The notes under the pieces: generated by a model | The model's database searches: none | What the model was told of the DNA's origin: nothing | Seen by the model: only the letters and a program-made list of their open reading frames with translations | Made by a program: the position numbers and the translations under genes | Shown here: piece by piece, positions 22,901-38,957 of the stretch | Position numbering within the stretch: the stretch's first letter is position 1 | Layout of the letters: each line of letters starts with the position of its first letter | Origin: Mytilus galloprovincialis | Lineage: Eukaryota > Mollusca > Bivalvia > Mytilida > Mytilidae | DNA: 64,000 bases | Assembly (NCBI RefSeq): GCF_965363235.1 | Contig: NC_134847.1 | Location: 56,390,439-56,454,438 of the forward strand | Direction of reading: 5' to 3'

Positions 22901-24602
22901 TGTGTGGTAAATTCTAATGCTGTGTCGATGTTCTCCTCTAATATTTAATGCTTTTCCCTAAGTTTTAGTTTGTTACCCCGATTTTGTTTTTTTCCATCGA
23001 TTTACGAGTTTTGAACAGCTGGATGGAGAGTTAGCTCATTGGCATTCACACCACACCTTCCTATATCTATATACTACTGTTGCGTTTATATATAGACTAA
23101 ATTTAGATCAACCTATCTTGTTGTTGGGTAAGGCAAGTTAAAAAAGAAATGTTTAAAGTGTTATCCATATAACTTACATCACTTACTTCAAATTTGCCAA
23201 TCAAGTAATTGCAGTGACGCATCCTTTTAGGGAGTAGAGGACGTATCTTACAGTGGTGAATAATGTCCCCCTTAAAAAAACTTGGATCTGCCCCTGAATT
23301 GTATAAATATATAGTTTAGATTATGTCTAATTTTCAGAATATCAACAAAGCAATGGTACAGAAGAATATTCAACAGAAATTAACTATCAAAATCCGAAAG
23401 GTATGGGTCCAAATTGTTTTTCTTCAAATGAATGTTATTTTAAACAGTGAAAAGTATAATTACTAAATATATCGAACTCCAAGGAAAATTCCAAACGGAA
23501 ACTTTGTAATCAAATGGCAAAACCAAAAGCTCAAACATATGAAACGAATGTAAATCAACTGTCATCTTCCTGACTGGTTACAGGCATTTTCCTATGTAGA
23601 AAATTGATGGATTAAACCTGGGTTTAAAGCTAGCTTAATCTCTCAGTTGTGGTAAAAAAAATCATTACTAGTGTATTGACAACAATGTGTGAACAAAATA
23701 AACAGAGTACATGGATATATAGTTTTTTATGTTTTATATGAATAAAAGGAAAGGTATAGGTCAAAATAGTTTTTTAAATGTATCATTTTTAATCAGTGAA
23801 TACATTCATAACTTAGGTATTTTGTGTTTTATATGAATAAAAGGAAATTAAATGTGGGTTCACATAATTGAGACAGAAAAAAAGTCCCGAATATCCATTT
23901 ATTGTGTCTCCTTATGACAAATAGATCAACATATTATGTGTTGTTGGAACATATAATTAAATTTCGTGTACTTTTTCCATTTACAAATGTTTGTATTTTA
24001 GTTTGTATTCTCTGATACAATATATGCAGTTGTTTTTTCCATACAAAATATAAGTTTATCAAAACAAAATATATAGGTAAAAAAGGCAACCACATCAAAA
24101 ATGTAATACCCTATTTACGACGTATTAATGGATCCATAAAATGTTTATTACAGGATTTTCAATCTACCAGTGGGTTATGATCTTCATGGTTGCAATTTTA
24201 TGCATTTTTATACTACCATTAGTGGTTGCAGGTGTTTTAAAAGTGAAACGATCCAACCATGGACAAAACGGAATAGATACAGACACAGAAAGAGCACCAG
24301 AATTTCTATATGAAACAATAAATGACACAGGAGTAATTCGTGCACCGTTGTCAGGGTCACCTAGGTCTAACATAACTATATTGAGACCAAGTGAACTTAC
24401 TCTCGGGTCTGAAAGGTCTGTAACATTATGCAGCGATTCCAAAAGTGTGCCAAGTCGATCTTATGCAACTCAGTTATCTGTCCATATTCCGGACATATTT
24501 TTTGACAACAAAACTGATTCTGAAACCTCAAGTATACAAAGCTTAGATAAAACTATGGGTCTGGTCTTTGAACCTCAGTACATTAACGATTATCATCCTT
24601 AA
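19886..24602 (+). CDS. IgSF-B: single-Ig-domain transmembrane receptor
   Basis: Four exons, 19886-19937, 22152-22463, 23338-23400 and 24154-24602, give 876 nt and 291 aa with phase 1 at every junction. Residues 1-17 are the signal peptide. The V-like Ig domain has C38, W49 and D97-E-G-N-Y-K-C103. An acidic/polar stalk follows, then a transmembrane helix about 147-172 and a tail of about 119 residues ending QYINDYHP. Exon number, phases, Ig core and tail motifs match IgSF-A about 7 kb upstream, so the two arose by tandem duplication. The tail has diverged more than the Ig domain and helix. It is a type I membrane protein with a presumed recognition or adhesion role; ligand unknown. Confidence 0.85.
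20228..20256. repeat. AC microsatellite
   Basis: About a dozen AC dinucleotides in intron 1 of IgSF-B, a likely length-polymorphic site. Confidence 0.85.
20589..22116. mobile_element. Element with AGTCATAAGAAAC termini, TAA duplication
   Basis: AGTCATAAGAAAC at 20589-20601 is mirrored by GTTTCTTATGACT at 22104-22116. TAA flanks both sides (20586-20588 and 22117-22119), matching the 3-bp TWA duplication typical of PIF/Harbinger insertions. A second element (20883-21862) is inserted inside it, leaving about 550 bp of its own sequence and no transposase. Confidence 0.6.
20883..21862. mobile_element. Nested element with TIRs backed by poly-G and poly-C
   Basis: GGCAACAACCATTTTCTTAT at the left end is exactly mirrored by ATAAGAAAATGGTTGTTGCC at the right. 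Each terminal repeat runs into a homopolymer: 21 G from 20905 and 19 C ending at 21840. TTA occurs at 20880-20882 and 21863-21865, a 3-bp duplication consistent with PIF/Harbinger. The interior has repeated GAAAAAAAA-ATTATG units and one small ORF (21439-21654) that I do not recognise. It is about 980 bp, probably non-autonomous. Confidence 0.7.
22152..22463 (+). CDS. IgSF-B exon 2: V-like Ig domain
   Basis: Enters after TTCACAG with GVNLEEMVIPATIGEAITLE and ends FNLVIR at a GTTAGT donor, phase 1 both sides. Cys, Trp and DEGNYKC positions are as in IgSF-A exon 2. NKT and NLS are possible N-glycosylation sites. The exon is 9 nt shorter than its paralogue; the difference lies around the loop before EYNLKI. 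Confidence 0.9.
22868..23100 (+). repeat. Dispersed repeat family R4
   Basis: The blocks 'gtgtcgatgttctcctctaa', 'tttgttaccccgattttg', 'ccatcgatttacgag', 'atatactactgttgc' match the copy at 5391. It includes a 'gagttagctcattggcattc' block not seen in that copy. Confidence 0.55.
23338..23400 (+). CDS. IgSF-B exon 3: stalk
   Basis: 63 nt, phase 1-1, between TTTTCAG and GTATGG. It encodes EYQQSNGTEEYSTEINYQNP and Lys, an acidic and polar linker with one NGT sequon, positionally equivalent to IgSF-A exon 3. Confidence 0.78.
23468..23735 (+). repeat. Dispersed repeat family R2
   Basis: A well-preserved copy: 'actccaaggaaaattcc', 'gtaatcaaatggcaaaacc', 'caactgtcatcttcctgact', 'aggcattttcctatgtagaa', 'caacaatgtgtgaacaaaat'. 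Confidence 0.65.
24154..24602 (+). CDS. IgSF-B exon 4: transmembrane helix and cytoplasmic tail
   Basis: Enters after TTACAG with GFSIYQWVMIFMVAI; hydrophobic through PLVVAGVL, then KVKR stop-transfer residues. The tail contains FLYET, a Ser-rich middle, and SETSSIQSLD...FEPQYINDYHP at the C-terminus. YIN (Tyr285) fits the pYxN consensus. The stop is TAA. Confidence 0.9.
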
Positions 24603-24817
24603 TTAGCTTGGAGGTAAGGATTTCAGTGACGAATTATATATAATGATGATTTTTCACTTGATATAAGCCTCTATTAACTGTATTTAAGTTGTCTTTGAGA
24701 AAAGTCTATGAATATAAGTGTATTCAAATATGACCGTGTAATTAAACGTTTAGATGGAAAATTAAACAAGAATGTTTATAGTGACATTAAGTAAGGGAAC
24801 TGCATTAATTATTCTTT

Positions 24818-24823
24818 AATAAA
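24818..24823 (+). terminator. Polyadenylation signal for IgSF-B
   Basis: AATAAA about 215 bp after the stop codon, at a normal distance for a short 3' untranslated region. Confidence 0.5.
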
Positions 24824-25539
24824 TTCTAATGTCTGAGAAACTTATGTCGTGTGGACATCTACTTTGCTGATCTCGTTTATGCTATAACACAAAAAAGAGT
24901 GTAGTCACGACTAAATTCTATTCTAAACAGAGTTTATAAGTTTGAAATTAAATTTATAGAGAAATATATAAGGTTATTGTTTGGTCCATTTATCCGAATA
25001 TTAGCAGGATAGTGCACCTATCAAATTCTAGGAACATCCTTCACAAGACAGAAGTCATTATGACATTAGAATTGTTATTAAGGTTACATATTTTCACCTA
25101 GACATCAAACTTAATACATTTTGCAATTAAGTATAGCAATATGGTCTTGTGTTGATGTCTTTGCATTAATATATTGCTCTCTTATTAAATATCTTTGCTA
25201 ATCTGATTGTTTATTTAAGATGCTACAAATGAAAATGTCTGATACTCATTCAGGTGACAATATTATAACACATATTTTTATTAATGAATAAAATGAGACC
25301 TCAGGTCAATTTCAACAACACATCTACACAAAAATCAAAACATGTCTAGAGGTCAAGATATGGTCTTCAACAATCGAAAAGTGTACAGAAAAGCTGTGAC
25401 TATACTTTTACAGGGTCCACCAACCTCCTAAAGTATTCCAAATATCCAAAGTTAACTAACCATTAACTGTATAAATTAATATACATTTTTGTCTTTTATG
25501 GATGTGTAAAGACTTGGTTCTTTAAAAGGTAAAATCACA

Positions 25540-25790
25540 AAAATACTGTACTCCGATGAAAATTCAAAAAGGAAAGGCCCTAATCAAATGGCAAACTCAA
25601 AAGTTCAAAGACATCAAACAAATGTTAATAACTGTCATTTCATTTTTGGTTATGGCATTTTCTTATGTAGACAATGTTGGTTTAAACCTATTTTTGTAGC
25701 TAGATAAACCTCTCAATTGTATGACAGTCACATAAAATTCGATATTTATGACAGAGGTGTGTAAACAAAACAAAATATGATGTTTGTAAA
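25540..25790 (+). repeat. Dispersed repeat family R2
   Basis: Carries 'ctccgatgaaaattcaaaa', 'gccctaatcaaatggcaaac', 'aataactgtcatttcatt', 'ggcattttcttatgtagaca', 'cctctcaattgtatgacag'. Confidence 0.65.
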
Positions 25791-27755
25791 ATATTTACTA
25801 TAATCATGTTTATAAATCTGATCTTAGTGATATATTGTTTACATTGTTGATCTATGGAATCAAGCAGATTTTGGGTGAGTATTGTTACTACAGCAGCATT
25901 CTATAAATTAGAAAACACTGATAAAACGACATATTACTCAGAAACAATTATTTATTATAGAAAAATGGAATATTGAGAAGTTTTATCACAGATATAACAT
26001 CATCAAATGTAAAAACTACACTTGATATAACAAACTTTATATTTGAAAAGAAAAATACATGATAACTATAAATGGTCCCAGGTTTATATATTTTTTTCAA
26101 ATTTCAAAATAACTACCAGCATGGTATGATATTATGATAGAAACCCAGAAGACATGATTTCAGAAAATAACATTTGTTGTATTATGCATACTCATTTTTC
26201 CATCATGATAAATCTAAAAAAAATCTCCTTATTGTTTTTTTAATCCACATAAAATAACCATCAAGTCATTTAAAAAAACATAATAGTTCTAAGATTCTAG
26301 CAAGAAACTTACAAAAAAAACATAACCCTTTAAACTGAAATGATTATGTTTGTTATTATAGTAAAATTTGCTGACAAGTAATTTATCAACAATAATGGGT
26401 CCAAAAGTATTCCAGGAAATGTACAATTAGTATTATTTCCCTATAACACCTGCTGTTCTATATATCCATAACTGTAAGGCATGAATAACTAAACAATAGA
26501 GATTATAACACATTTGAACAATTTAAAAAGTTGTAACACATTTTTAGTGTCAACATTTTAATCATTTATTTCTATATAGCCATCTCAGAAGTGAAAAAAA
26601 TCAGAGCTGAGGGGACAAGTTAAATATCAACAATCAGTCATTTGTAAGCTACCTACTGTATGTGTCATGTTTAGACATATATATTTGACCAATTAGCTAT
26701 TGAAATATAGTTTTTTTTAATAAATACTTAATTGGTTCAAATCTCTCTTGGACATATTTTAAATAATATAGTTCCATGTTTTCAGTATAAAGTTTTATGA
26801 TTTGTGTCTTTTTTAAATAGTATTGATTTTCCATTTTTTCTAAAGGTTTTTACTGTTAATAACTGATAAATATTTGTAAATGTGAACTTGTTTTCCTAGT
26901 TTTCCTACGAAATATGTAATCTGTTAAAAGGTTATGTATTACATGATTTTGTCGATATCAATATAATTGTGGTTAGTTAACTCTGTTAAATTTGATAGCT
27001 ATTTTGGCATGAAAAACTTTTTCAATCTTAATAAATAAATTGCCTGTAATAGTCACTTGGTATTCTTTTTCTTCATGAAAACTAATAATTTACAATACAA
27101 ACAATTAATAAACTGACAGGAATTTCACAAAATATTAAAAATTAACCAAAATTCAATATGATAGCTACTTAACAAAGTAAAGTTACAAATAAGACATATA
27201 AAAACACTTCATTCTGCTTTTTTTCCCAACTTTTCAGCTAATAATATTTTTTAGTGTACATAAATGGAACATACAAAAAGGCAGCAGGGATGTACTGTTA
27301 GGAAACATCTTTTTTGTTTAGCAAAGGCAGTTGTCTTTACAAATATCTCAAAAACGTCTTTATTTTTTTACAAGTCAAGTATACATTGATTAAGGAAAGC
27401 TTTATCAAAACTTCAGTCATTGCTAATTTCAGTGAAACCTAACTGAGATGGTCCTTGACCTCTCAGTCCATGGTCCAACATCCTTTTATTCCAACATATA
27501 TAAAATATTATTTAAACCTGTGAGAACACCATTTTAATATCAAATACTTTAAAGCCCTGAAAAATATGAAACTTTCAAAGATTGCAAACTGAATTTTTTG
27601 TGTCAATGTTTTCATTTACAAAAATAACCTTAGATTTACACTGTATTGCACATTGCTACTGAGTTAAGGATGTTTATAAAATCTTCAAAAGCTTGCTTTA
27701 AGCACTATATGTAATAAAATAATGAAAAGAAAAGTGGGGGTTAGCCAGAACAATT

Positions 27756-27761
27756 TTTATT
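27756..27761 (-). terminator. Possible polyadenylation signal for the MFSD9-like gene
   Basis: TTTATT on the plus strand, AATAAA when read in gene direction, about 180 bp downstream of the stop codon. Confidence 0.4.
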
Positions 27762-27938
27762 AGCACTACATGAATAAAACTAGAGGGTTCTGAACGTCTG
27801 ACAAAAGTCAAAAACAATAGTAGCAAACATTCTTTAACACAGTGATATACAACAAAAGTAAACATTGCATATCAATTTCTTAAACAAGATTATAACAGTA
27901 AAAAGAAGATCAATATAACATATTCTGAGAAATGAATT

Positions 27939-33084
<5,146 letters not shown>

Positions 33085-33605
33085 CTAAAAAATAATAACA
33101 ATGTGTTAAATTGATGTGGATTCAATTATTTTTGTGGCTTCATATTTTTGTGTGTAAGGGCAAAACTATTTTTGTTCATATTACTCTTGGTTTCATGATC
33201 AACAAAAGTTTGCATTCACGCTTATATAAATAAAATGCTTTGTTGAACATTTAAAATTATGGCTCGCCTGTTTACATCTAGTCAATGAAAAATATTATTC
33301 CACCAATAATCATGATAGTAATTTTAATATTGAATCCACAGTAATTCATGTTATGCAATTAAAATTGAATTGTGTATAAAGTCTTATTGATACAATATCT
33401 GATATTCTAATACATGTTCATTAATGGGTACATGTCCTACTATATAGCAGACCATCACCTTATACAGTAAATTCATTAATTTAGTGACATTACTGATGGA
33501 TTTGATACTGTTTTTGAACATTTTGTATGTTTAAAAAAATTTCTTGGTTTTTTAAAGTATTTTTTAATACGTCTGTTATATCTTATCATGCGTGTGTGTG
33601 TGCGT
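33085..33605. other. Presumed intron upstream of the first recovered MFSD9-like exon
   Basis: AT-rich sequence that should include part of intron 1 of the transporter. I looked for a minus-strand ATG exon ending in phase 0 with a hydrophobic C-terminus and did not find one. No repeats of note. Confidence 0.5.
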
Positions 33606-33609
33606 TTAA

Positions 33610-34228
33610 GGGCATACGATACAGTTACAGGGAAGGTAATGACGTTGCTAACGTAAAATGTTATTTTCGCGACGTCAAACGGTGACTTATCGGGAAAAGA
33701 TGTAGTTTTCGACTGATTTTTATCATTCAAACTGATTTTACTTGAAAACGAGTTAATGGACCCCTCTTTTTTAAAAAAACATTTTGTTTCGTTTTGCAGG
33801 GAGATTATGTGGACCAAATTTTATAAAACTGTAAATAGTGCAATTTTTTTAATGTTGATAAATATACAGCAAAAAATTACGTTTTTTTCTCAATTCATGA
33901 CCATTTGATCAATATGAGTTATTTCTAAATAAAAAATGAATAAGTTTTTAGGATACTTATAAAATACAGAAATTACAAATTGTTTAACAAAAAACAATTT
34001 GTGTTTATCTTTTAAAACAAAAAAGTTATGGTTTTCTTTCGAAAGAGAAAATACGGCCAGAAATCCGAATTTTTAGCAAATATACAAAATTTCGACCTCA
34101 TTTAACTCAAAAAGTAGCACATGAAGGTATATTTTTTATTACATATTTGATTTAATCAGACAAAAATTAGCCTATATAGAAACTTTCATCAAACTGTAAA
34201 TACGGGATCAAAACTGTATCGTATGCCC
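33610..34228. mobile_element. TTAA-flanked miniature DNA element
   Basis: GGGCATACGATACAGTT at 33610-33626 is mirrored by AACTGTATCGTATGCCC at 34212-34228. TTAA lies immediately outside each end (33606-33609 and 34229-34232), the target duplication of piggyBac-type transposons. It is 619 bp and non-autonomous; a 113-codon minus-strand ORF begins inside it and runs out through its left end, so it is not a gene. It lies upstream of the MFSD9-like coding exons. Confidence 0.72.
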
Positions 34229-34374
34229 TTAACAGCTTGAGGTGTAATTTACCAGAAATCCTGACCAATACAAAATAAAATTTTGTTGAAACATGACTGT
34301 GGGCTTGACCAGTATCAAAACGAAAGTGAAAGTATAAATGCACCGGATGTTGATAAGGGTTAGATTTGACAAGC

Positions 34375-34760
34375 CGCCCCACTGCCAATCGCCCCATTCT
34401 AAATCGCCCTACATTCTACCTTACCGCCCACTTTCTACCTACTCATGCTAAAATGGGGTAAAATCCCGTTGAATTTGGTCCCTATGAAAATGATTTTAAT
34501 ACCGATGAATAAAGGTTCTGTCTGTTTGCTAGTTTTGTTTTGGTTTTGTATTGGTTTGTTTATTTAGTAACAATCCTATTCACGGTTTGGATTTTAAACT
34601 AATAACATTCTTATTCTTGTTCTTATTCTTAGAGGTTTGCCAACTCGCCCCGCTAATGAAAAAAAAAAAGATTTTTGCATTAAGGACTACCAGCTCGCCC
34701 CATTTATGAGAAGGAGTTTATTCCCATTGAATAAAGTTAACGTCTGCCAACTCGCCCCAC
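34375..34760 (+). repeat. CGCCC-rich repeat patch
   Basis: The words 'aagccgccccactgccaa', 'atcgccccattc', 'aaatcgccctac', 'accgcccac', 'caactcgccccgc', 'agctcgccccattt' and 'caactcgccccac' recur in under 400 bp of otherwise AT-rich DNA. No coding or clear fold was recognised. Confidence 0.5.
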
Positions 34761-35550
34761 AAAAAAAAAGAATTAAACCGTTCTGAATTAAGGCATAGCA
34801 TCTGGACCAACTTAAGAATCAATTGAAAACTGATACTAAATTTAAATACAATCTCTTCTTCCAATATTTTTTTTATTCATAAAAATTATCTTCTGATATT
34901 AAATATATTAAATGATAACTGGCAAAGCAGCCAACAATGTGGTGGTGGCATGACGTAAATACTACACGGACGTTGTCAAGAATGAAATTTTAAATTCTAC
35001 TTCATCCACTGAGAATCATATAGTAAACAATCATATACCACATGGCAGCTTTTTTTAATTAGGACATTTGAAGGTACCTTCTACTAGTATGGAATATATA
35101 TCTAAACTACACAAAAACTAGTAAAATATCCACAGGTTATACAATGTGTTATATTAAGGTAAATAGGAATGTTTTTTCTGAGACAAGTGCCTGCAGTGAA
35201 AATATCGTTTCATCAGATTCTCGGCCTCTAGTAAGTGTTCTGCAACTTTTCATTCAGTGCTTTTGACTAGTTCATTATCTTCTATCTTAACTTCTGTAAT
35301 GAACAATTTGAAAATAGTAGAAATAACTATTTTTGGAGTGTAAAAAAATCTTTAGATGTTTTAGATAAATAACAGGATTTTGGTGCATGGTTCTTTTCGA
35401 AATCTACAAAAGGTTCTGTTTTACGTACGATGGGGCGTGACATTCTCTAAATACATATACATGTATGTGTATGCAGACAGACGCACTTCATTATGGTATT
35501 ATATACGATAAACGAGGAACTCACGAGAGAAACATCGTATAAATAAAATG

Positions 35551-35702
35551 CACGTGAAATTCATGTGAATTTTTTCACGTGAGAATCGTGTGAATCTCAA
35601 AATTTTCATGTGAGTTTCATGTATAAGCTTGATTGGGGTGAATCTTAGGTGAACTTTTTCACGTGAATTTCATGTGAGATTCATGTGAAATTCACGTGAG
35701 CA
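35551..35702. repeat. CACGTGA/CATGTGA repeat array
   Basis: Four exact CACGTG hexamers (35551, 35576, 35660, 35693) and several CATGTGA variants alternate with AATTTC/GAAATT, giving both direct and inverted repeats in about 150 bp. CACGTG is the E-box bound by MYC/USF/MITF-type bHLH factors (established). Whether it acts as a regulatory site or is a repeat expansion cannot be told. Confidence 0.6.
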
Positions 35703-36019
35703 AATTTTGCCTGTGTAACGGTGTTTTCACAACGTATTCGCTATGCCCGTGTCTGTATGTCCTAATTCTTCCATAGATTTAAAGATTTAGTTTTAAAGTT
35801 TTGTTGTATTTGTAGAAAACTTACATCAAACGGGATAGCACATCTTAATTTTTGCAAAATGTACCGAACTTGGAAATTTAGATGCGATCCGGTTAACTTA
35901 TTAATACCAATTAAACATTGTGATTAGCTATTTGAATATTGCTTTATTGGTATTGATGTTTACTTTGTTACCAGTAAATTAAAATCAAACTAAATTTATT
36001 TGTATATACATATGAATAC

Positions 36020-36155
36020 ATATACGCCTCCGGGTGCGAGAGTTTCTCGCTGCATTGAAGACCCATTGGTGGACTTCGGCTGTTGTCTGCTCTATGGTCG
36101 GGTTGTTGTCTCTTTGACACATTTTCCATTTCCATTCTCAATTTTATATGGACAT
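36020..36155 (+). repeat. Dispersed repeat family R1
   Basis: Well-preserved copy: 'gcctccgggtgcgagagttt', 'gaagacccattggtggactt', 'ggttgttgtctctttgacac', 'ccatttccattctcaa'. It explains the overlapping ORFs on both strands. Confidence 0.7.
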
Positions 36156-37284
36156 TCATGGACCTTACGCAATGCCAAGATACAGATACACTGCATGTAT
36201 CTCGGCATTGCATAAGGTTATGTTTTTCTCCGACTCTTAATGACCCATTTTCTGTAACCTGACCATACTGCATGATATTTTTTTATTAGTTTTTGTTGAT
36301 TTTAAACTAGCAATCAGTAATTGCGAGTACTCCCACATCTGTACTTATTCTTTTTTGTTGTGGGGATGTACAAGTACCCTGCCACGTCCACCGTGTAATT
36401 TTGTTAGAATTATTTCTATCTGTAGCCATCTGATGAGTTGCGCCTTTTCAACTTATAATTTGTTCTTAAGTTGTACTGTTACCTTTCTGTCCAATGTTAT
36501 GGCAGGGTTTGGGTACGCAATCAAGGGGGGAAAAGTGGTCATACACTCAATATAAAGATAACTATAATAGATTCCAATATCAATATCTTATAACGGACAT
36601 CGTCACTAGTAATACTTGATTATATTAGAAAGAGTGTGCAACGATAAATTAATTCCATTTGTATATCTAGAAAAGTCTGGGTTGTAGCTTTTTGTATTAA
36701 AAATAGGAAACGTTATTACAAATTACTTTTTGTCGGGAAAATAGTACTTTAAGAAGATTCACACTGTTTTTACAACACAGAAGAAGATATCATCAGAATG
36801 CTAGACTTTTTGATCGACAACATTTTGTCTAGATTTGGGGATTGATATAATCTCACAGAACCTTCTCAAAGACAAAACAAAAATGTATCTTGCATAGTTC
36901 GACGGTAATTACGGTTTCAGATATATTGATGACGCTCGGTTACTCAATAACCCACATTTCACCGAGTGCTTTCAAAATGCATCTCGTATATCCAAGTGAA
37001 TTTAAAATTACGGGTATTAACAAAAGTAAGAAATTTGCTTACATATCTTGATATTTTCCTTGACATTGGCACAGATGGAAGACTTCAAACTAGAATCTAT
37101 GACAAATGTGAGGAGTCGACTTCCTTATCTTTAACTTCCAATTTCTGAGCAGTAGAATATCCTCTGATCCATGGTATGGTGTTTACGTATCTCAGATAAT
37201 ACTTTAAGCGCTTGCATATTCACACTAAATGGACTGCATTAACAGAGGTGCGCTCCTACACAAAAGCTTCTCTAACAGAGCTAT

Positions 37285-37860
37285 GATTGTTTGATTGATT
37301 GTTGGTTGCTTAACGTCCAGTGGCAAATACTTTATGCATGTTCAGGACGAGAACAAGTTAACAATAAATACAATAGGTAGGTCTAGTGATAAAAGAGGCC
37401 ATCCGGGATGATGGTCGGGAAAATTTAGACTGCCACTGGAAAATGATGGTATATAGGATAGGGACAGAAACTTTGTCTTGCAACAGGCCACCTACGGACC
37501 CTCAAAGACTTATTACAAGGTTTCGTGACGTGCGATGAGCGTGGCACTTTCTTAACACAATGCATCGGATTTAACGTCCCCATTCTGGCTGGAAGTGGCT
37601 ATAAACTTGATACATCCCGCACAGCCAAACGGACGCCCCACTTTGTCAAGCGTTTTATTGCCGGTCGGAAGTAGACCAAGTGACCATATGTTTATTCCCC
37701 AGTCACCCTTGGGTGGAACAGAGCTATGAGGAAGAACAACTGAAATCTTGACTGTCAATTCGTCTGACTGATAATGCAACCATAGCAATGAGACACTTAC
37801 TTTGTCGAGGCACCAGGCCTTGCTCTTGATGAAGTTCATTCGATTCCCGCAATTTTGGTT
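37285..37860 (+). repeat. Dispersed repeat family R3
   Basis: Contains 'ttggttgcttaacgtccagt', 'ttgcaacaggccacctacgg', 'atttaacgtccccattctgg', 'cagtcacccttgggtgg'. The second copy is at 47500-47900. It is GC-richer than its surroundings. A 95-codon minus-strand ORF (37552-37839) falls inside but resembles no family I know and is not conserved as an ORF in the other copy. Confidence 0.55.
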
Positions 37861-38414
37861 TGTTATCTTTATTTATCTTTTCGAATCGAATGAAAAGATT
37901 GGTGTACCATTAACGGCAAAAAAGAGATTTGATACCATAAAATATTACTTAACACTTATATTGTGAAGCTTCTATCGAGGTATAGTTATATTTTATCTAC
38001 AGATAGTGATGTATAATTAACATGAGATGTGTAATATACGTCAATAAAAAGAAGCAACACAACAAAACAAGCAAAAACATCAAAATGTAGAGTATTACAC
38101 TATTGTTTCAATATCAATTCACATTAGCAAGGATTGTTGATACTATTATAATATCTTACAATCAAAAAGAAAAGAAAATTCATCTTCTTTTTCTTGGAAA
38201 GATTTTACATGTACGCGAATCTATAAGTTTACAAATGCAACTTTTCTATAAAAGGAATAGAAAACACAAAATAACATTCACGCCTCGTACACTCCCCTTT
38301 TGAATAATACCTTCCTGAAAGATGTTAAAGCCTGTCTGATTGTACATAGCTGAATATATTTGCAAAGTATGTAAACTGAAAATTGACATCAGATTTCTTG
38401 TTGATGAAAGTTAT

Positions 38415-38510
38415 CTGTAGAACAAGGTTGAAAGCCTTCGGTTGTTGTCTGTTCTATGGTCGGGTTTTTGTCGCTTTGACACATTCCTAATTTCCATTCT
38501 CCATTTTAAA
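38415..38510 (+). repeat. Dispersed repeat family R1, 3' half
   Basis: Has 'ttcggttgttgtctgttc', 'gtcgggtttttgtcgctttg', 'ttccattctccatttt'. Confidence 0.6.
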
Positions 38511-38957
38511 CCATAACTGTAAATATGACAGATGAACGAACTTCTGTTTGTTTCTTCTTTCGAATAGTTATCTTTTACCTATAGATGCAAACAATTATTA
38601 TAATAGAGCATCATGGTCGCTATCTTTTTGAGCATTTGGTTTTAAAGATAACAAGTTTTGTTTGTCACACAGTCCAAAGCATATTAAGAGTGTTAACCTT
38701 AATATTGCAACACAATAACAAATATTTGATATCCTAACATTTTCATCCAAACTTTATATTTTCTTTCTACCCGTCACCAGGAATTGACAAGTTAGCAGTA
38801 TGAATAAATTTATAAAAAAAACATGTAATTTTCTTTTGAAACCTGAATATCATTAGTCCCCGACTGTAAAATATTTGAAAACAATTTACATGATAATACA
38901 TGTATATATGTTCCTAATAACGGTAAAACAGAAAATAATTTCAAATCATAAACTCTT

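Larger units (their letters stand above)
24603..27938. other. Gene-poor AT-rich spacer between IgSF-B and the transporter
   Basis: Apart from the 3' ends of the two flanking genes and an R2 copy near 25540, I see only AT-rich sequence with scattered short homopolymers. No ORF of interest, inverted repeat or RNA gene was recognised. Confidence 0.6.

Noticed and set aside
33476..33817. 113-codon minus-strand ORF as first exon of the transporter
   Set aside because: It overlaps the left end of the TTAA-flanked element, has no hydrophobic end or phase 0 donor joining to DLFGVS, and is basic and low-complexity.
34167..34397. 76-codon minus-strand ORF as transporter N-terminus
   Set aside because: Its only donor (GTAAAT after ISG) leaves the wrong phase for the exon at 33084 and it overlaps the end of a mobile element.
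35551..35702. CRISPR-like spaced repeat
   Set aside because: Units are partly inverted, spacing is irregular and there are no unique spacers; the DNA is eukaryotic.
37552..37839. 95-codon minus-strand ORF
   Set aside because: It falls inside repeat R3 and the frame is not preserved in the other copy at 47500.
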